Source: Asticcacaulis sp.
GTDB lineage: Bacteria; Pseudomonadota; Alphaproteobacteria; Caulobacterales; Caulobacteraceae
Assembly: GCF_020217185.1 (NCBI RefSeq)
Contig: NZ_JAIWNX010000138.1
Span: forward strand, 1 to 10,000
Reading direction: 5' to 3'
Length of the DNA stretch: 10,000 nt
Position numbers and translations under genes: made by a program. The notes under the pieces are model-generated. The model had not been told where the DNA came from. It made no database searches and was given only the letters and a program-made list of their open reading frames with translations. Below, piece after piece: positions 7,600-10,000 of this stretch. Every line of letters begins with the position of its first letter. Position 1 is the first letter of the stretch.

Positions 7600-8565
7600 T
7601 CAGATCTGATGCACCCGGTCGTGCGCTTCGGCAAAGACGCCGCCATGCGGCTCCGACGCGCCGTCCGGGTCGGGATGAATCAGGATGTCGGCATTGGGAA
7701 AGGCCGACAATATGCGTTTTTCAGCGCTTACGATTATTTCATGGGCTCTGACAAGGGTCAGGTCAGGCCGCAGCGCCATGTGCATCTGGATAAGCACGTG
7801 CGGGCCGGAAATGCGCGTGCGCAGACGGTGGACATTGAGCACTTCGGCATCGTCAGACGCCAGTTCGTGGATGCGCGCCTGATCTTCGTCCGACAGGGCG
7901 CGATCCATCAGGCTGTCGGCGGCGTCTTTCAGCACGTGCAGCGCCCCCCACAAAAGCCACAGGGCAATCGCCCCCCCGGCAATGGCGTCGATGTGCGGCA
8001 CGCCCAGCGCACCGGCCCCGACGCCGACCAGTGCGATACTGTTCCCGGCAATGTCGGTCAGGTAGTGGGCGCGGTCGGCCGACACGGCCACCGACTGCGA
8101 TGCCTTCAGGGCGGCGTTTTGTGCCACGATCAGAAGCCCGGTCAGCAGCAGCGACACGATCATCACCGCTACGGACAAAAGACCACCGCTGACCGGCTCC
8201 GGTACGCGCAGATGGTCCCAGGCGTCGCGCAGGATCAGGGCCGCCGATGAAAAGACCAGCGCCGCCTGAAACAGGGCCGAAAAGGCTTCGGCCTTGCCAT
8301 GACCAAACGGGTGCTCCTTATCGGGCGGCGTGCGGGCAAATCGTACCGCGAAAAAGGTAATCAGCGAGGCCAGCAGATCCAGCCCGGAATCGGTCAGCGA
8401 GGCCAGCACCGCCACCGATCCCGACGCCATCAGCGCCAGCGTCTTCAGCCCGATCAGGGTCAGGGCGACGAAAACAGACAGGGCCGACACGCGCAGGATC
8501 ATCTCCTGCGGCGTCAGGCCGCTGAAGCTGAACGGGTTGATCAGGCGCGTAAAGGGCAGGGCCAT
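7600..8565 (-). CDS. Cation diffusion facilitator (FieF-like) metal transporter
   Basis: This 321-residue inner-membrane protein belongs to the CDF family, which exports divalent metals (Zn, Fe, Cd, Mn) in exchange for protons. Membrane segments cover about residues 25-210 (six expected). The transport site is visible as Asp59 and Asp63 (SLTDSGLDLLAS) in TM2 and His167 and Asp171 (AHYLTD) in TM5, the DD-HD set of FieF. HPFGHGKAEAF (85-95) is the conserved loop after TM2. The cytoplasmic domain (about 215-300) ends in ADILIHPDP, a typical metal-binding turn, followed by a His-containing tail (EPHGG, EAHDRVHQ). The DD-HD set fits zinc or iron, but the metal cannot be fixed from sequence. It is the first gene of the operon; an AAGG lies 9-10 nt before the ATG. 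Gene symbol left blank because metal specificity is unknown. Confidence 0.93.
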   Translation of the reverse strand: MALPFTRLINPFSFSGLTPQEMILRVSALSVFVALTLIGLKTLALMASGSVAVLASLTDSGLDLLASLITFFAVRFARTPPDKEHPFGHGKAEAFSALFQAALVFSSAALILRDAWDHLRVPEPVSGGLLSVAVMIVSLLLTGLLIVAQNAALKASQSVAVSADRAHYLTDIAGNSIALVGVGAGALGVPHIDAIAGGAIALWLLWGALHVLKDAADSLMDRALSDEDQARIHELASDDAEVLNVHRLRTRISGPHVLIQMHMALRPDLTLVRAHEIIVSAEKRILSAFPNADILIHPDPDGASEPHGGVFAEAHDRVHQI

Positions 8566-8598
8566 GGCGGGAGCCTTAAAATAACCAGAAACGGCATC

Positions 8599-8627
8599 TG
8601 TATACGCCTGAATCTACCACGCTACAA
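8599..8627 (-). promoter_or_regulatory. Possible promoter of the five-gene operon
   Basis: On the minus strand TTGTAG (8627-8622) and TATACA (8604-8599) are 17 nt apart, matching TTGACA at 3 of 6 and TATAAT at 4 of 6 positions. Transcription would start near 8592, about 27 nt before the transporter ATG. The match is weak and rests mostly on position. A GANTC site (GAATC, 8610-8614) lies in the spacer and a CtrA-type box lies just upstream. Confidence 0.3.
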
Positions 8628-8632
8628 AAACT

Positions 8633-8647
8633 TTAAGCCCCTGTTAA
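8633..8647. promoter_or_regulatory. CtrA-type binding site TTAA-N7-TTAA
   Basis: TTAA at 8633-8636 and 8644-8647 are separated by exactly 7 nt, the consensus spacing of the Caulobacterales master cell-cycle regulator CtrA. The box is centred about 48 nt upstream of the predicted start of the fzlA operon, next to its candidate -35 element. More TTAA tetramers occur at 8661-8664 and 8677-8680 (possible half sites). Confidence 0.5.
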
Positions 8648-8685
8648 ACATGGCTGGATTTTAAACCCGGCTGTGTTTAAAGTTC

Positions 8686-8709
8686 CTGATAATCAATCTT
8701 GATTATCAG
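8686..8709. promoter_or_regulatory. Perfect 11-bp palindrome, candidate operator
   Basis: CTGATAATCAA (8686-8696) and TTGATTATCAG (8699-8709) are exact inverted repeats around a 2-nt centre. The centre is too short for a good RNA hairpin loop, so a dimeric DNA-binding protein is the natural reading. The arms contain TGATAAT and ATTATCA, as in Fur-type boxes, but spaced differently. The site is nearly equidistant (about 125 nt) from the two divergent start codons, so it could serve both. Confidence 0.5.
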
Positions 8710-8719
8710 CCCGGATGTC

Positions 8720-8758
8720 AGAGCCGGGTTTCGCTCAAATGGAGCGAAATCCCGCTCT
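8720..8758 (+). repeat. Stem-loop upstream of the HTH-citrate synthase gene
   Basis: Arms 8720-8736 and 8742-8758 are complementary at 15 of 17 positions (one of the exceptions is a G-T wobble) around the loop AAATG. No T-run follows, so it is not an ordinary terminator. It may be a leader RNA structure or an operator. Confidence 0.5.
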
Positions 8759-8774
8759 AACCTTTCGTTTCGTC

Positions 8775-8817
8775 GCGCATTTCATCCGAAAACCGTTTCA
8801 CACTTTTCGGAATGCGC
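8775..8817. repeat. Alphaproteobacterial intergenic palindromic repeat
   Basis: GCGCATT (8775-8781) plus CCGAAAA (8786-8792) pair with TTTTCGGAATGCGC (8804-8817), with a 4-nt bulge (8782-8785) and loop CCGTTTCACAC. The core TCCGAAAACCG..TTTCACACTTTTCGG resembles an intergenic palindrome I recall as abundant in Rhizobiales and other alphaproteobacteria. It ends 3 nt before the GAGGG ribosome binding site (8821-8825) of the next gene. Confidence 0.6.
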
Positions 8818-8832
8818 TTTGAGGGTTTACCC

Positions 8833-10000
8833 ATGTCGCGTCAGTGGATCAGCCGCGCCGAAGCCTTGCAGCGACTGGATGTCAAGCCGCAGACCCTCTA
8901 CGCCTATGTCAGCCGTCAGCGCATCGCCGCGCGTACTGACCCGGACAATCCGCGCCGCTCGCTCTATGCCCTCGACGATATTGAACGTCTGACGCAGCGC
9001 GGCCCGCGCCCGGCCGAAGATGCTCCGGCGGTTCTCCCGGCGCTCAGCGGCAAATCCGCCCTGCGCGGTGAGGCGACGATCGATTCCGACATCTTTATCG
9101 CCATCGACAACCGCCCCTTTTACCGCACGCACGACAGCCTGGCGCTCAGCGAAACCGAGAATTTCGAAACCGTCGCTGCCCTGTTGTGGAAGGACGAAGC
9201 CACCAACCCCTTCGGGCCGTTAAAACCGCGCCCGGACGTCAACTTTACCGGCGGGCCGCGCGCCCGCGTGTGGGGGATGCTGTCGCGGCGTCTGGACGAA
9301 GACGCCCTGTCGGAACAGGCGACCGAACGCCATCTGCGCCTTGAGGCGGCAGGCATTCTGAACGAGCTGTTCGACGCGGTGACCAATGGCGGGCCGCGCC
9401 TCTATTTCCATCAGCGTCTGGCCCGCGCGTGGAAGGTCAATGATCTGCGCGACGTCGATCTGATCCGCCGGGCGCTGGTGCTGTGCGCCGATAACGGGCT
9501 CGATGCCGCGACCCTGGCCGCGCGTGCCGCCGCCGTGTCGCAGGGGCCCTTGTCATCGCCGGTGATGGCCGGTTTCGCCACCCTGACCGGTCCGGCCATG
9601 GGCGGGCGGGTGTCGCGCGCCGAAGCCTATGTGACGCAGGTGCGGCGTCAGGGCAATCCGCGTCTGGTCGCCGAAACCTTCCTGCGTCAGGGCGTTGAAC
9701 TGCCGGGCTTTGAAGCCGAACAATCGCCCTGCGATGCCCTGCGCGCCGAAGCCCTGATGGCCGCCGCCCCGCACATCGGCGAAGACCTCAAGACCATCCG
9801 TGCCGTCGGTGAGGAGCTGACCGGGCGGCCGCTGGGCTTTACTCTTGCGCTGGCCCTGATCGGGCGACACCTCGATCTGCCCAAGGACGCGCCCTTTACG
9901 CTGATGGGGCTGGGGCGCTCGGCCGGATGGCTGGCCCACGCCATTGAACAGACCGAAACCGGCACCGCGCCCAATGTGCGGCTGCGCTATGTCGGCGAAC
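8833..10000 (+). CDS. HTH-citrate synthase fusion, probable pseudoenzyme, 3' end outside window
   Basis: The frame is open from ATG 8833 to the window edge (389 codons, no stop). GAGGG 7 nt upstream supports this start. Residues 4-56 form a MerR/excisionase-type helix-turn-helix (ISRAEALQRLDVKPQTLYAY, then RRSLYALDDIERL). Residues about 77-389 follow the citrate-synthase fold: LCADNGLDAATLAARAAAV (217-235), GPAMGG (253-258), PGFEAEQSP (291-299) and GLGRSAGWLAHAIEQ (359-373). In active enzymes these regions read ADHELN, GPLHGG, GFGH and PNVDF; here the residues at the two catalytic His and the catalytic Asp positions appear to be Asn221, Met256 and Gly335, and the GFGH His is also gone. Condensation of oxaloacetate with acetyl-CoA is therefore unlikely. 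A ligand-sensing regulator or the inactive subunit of a pair with a neighbouring active paralogue are both possible. Databases usually label such proteins citrate synthase family. Confidence 0.88.
   Translation, partial: MSRQWISRAEALQRLDVKPQTLYAYVSRQRIAARTDPDNPRRSLYALDDIERLTQRGPRPAEDAPAVLPALSGKSALRGEATIDSDIFIAIDNRPFYRTHDSLALSETENFETVAALLWKDEATNPFGPLKPRPDVNFTGGPRARVWGMLSRRLDEDALSEQATERHLRLEAAGILNELFDAVTNGGPRLYFHQRLARAWKVNDLRDVDLIRRALVLCADNGLDAATLAARAAAVSQGPLSSPVMAGFATLTGPAMGGRVSRAEAYVTQVRRQGNPRLVAETFLRQGVELPGFEAEQSPCDALRAEALMAAAPHIGEDLKTIRAVGEELTGRPLGFTLALALIGRHLDLPKDAPFTLMGLGRSAGWLAHAIEQTETGTAPNVRLRYVGE

Noticed and set aside
6927..7751. Plus-strand open frame of 274 codons opposite fzlA
   Set aside because: Antisense shadow of a recognised GST-fold gene; no domain, no ribosome binding site.
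8699..8992. Plus-strand frame of 97 codons starting in the palindrome
   Set aside because: Overlaps the HTH coding region in another frame, runs through both stem-loops, and is rich in Ser and Arg with no domain.
8827..9132. Minus-strand frame of 101 codons opposite the HTH domain
   Set aside because: Antisense to a well-supported HTH-citrate synthase start with its own Shine-Dalgarno; no domain.

Overview
The window looks like about 10 kb of ordinary chromosome from an alphaproteobacterium, most likely Caulobacterales (Asticcacaulis or Caulobacter-like). Reasons are GC-rich coding sequence, a 230-residue glutathione-transferase homologue that fits the FtsZ-binding division protein FzlA, a CtrA-type TTAA-N7-TTAA site, a GANTC site, and an intergenic palindrome of a type I recall from many alphaproteobacterial genomes. 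The genus is inferred, not shown.

Layout. Bases 1-2501 (+) hold the C-terminal 55-60% of glutamate synthase large subunit GltB. It is followed by a two-hairpin terminator module. A low-GC patch (about 2580-3087) carries one small two-helix membrane protein gene (+) of unknown function. A second, inverted copy of the two-hairpin module then closes the convergent minus-strand gene pgi. From 8565 down to 3154 runs a tight five-gene minus-strand operon: CDF metal transporter, fzlA, queG (epoxyqueuosine reductase), a family-2 glycosyltransferase and pgi (glucose-6-phosphate isomerase). The junctions are a 1-nt gap or overlaps of 1, 11 and 4 nt, so transcription and probably translation are coupled. 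The gene functions (metal export, division, tRNA modification, glycan synthesis, central carbon) are not one pathway, but division, envelope glycan and hexose-phosphate supply are plausibly coordinated.

The divergent intergenic region 8566-8832 is the most information-rich part: a CtrA-type box and a GANTC site next to a possible operon promoter, a perfect 11+11 bp palindrome midway between the two genes, a 39-nt stem-loop, and an alphaproteobacterial intergenic repeat ending just before the ribosome binding site of the next gene. That gene (8833 to the window end, +, open at the right edge) encodes an N-terminal MerR/excisionase-type helix-turn-helix joined to a citrate-synthase fold in which the catalytic His, His and Asp positions all appear substituted. 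It is therefore probably a pseudoenzyme or regulatory subunit.

No CRISPR array, phage genes, insertion sequence, tRNA or rRNA was seen. The most notable observations are possible cell-cycle control of the fzlA operon, the degenerate HTH-citrate synthase, and the inverted pair of two-hairpin modules enclosing the low-GC gene.
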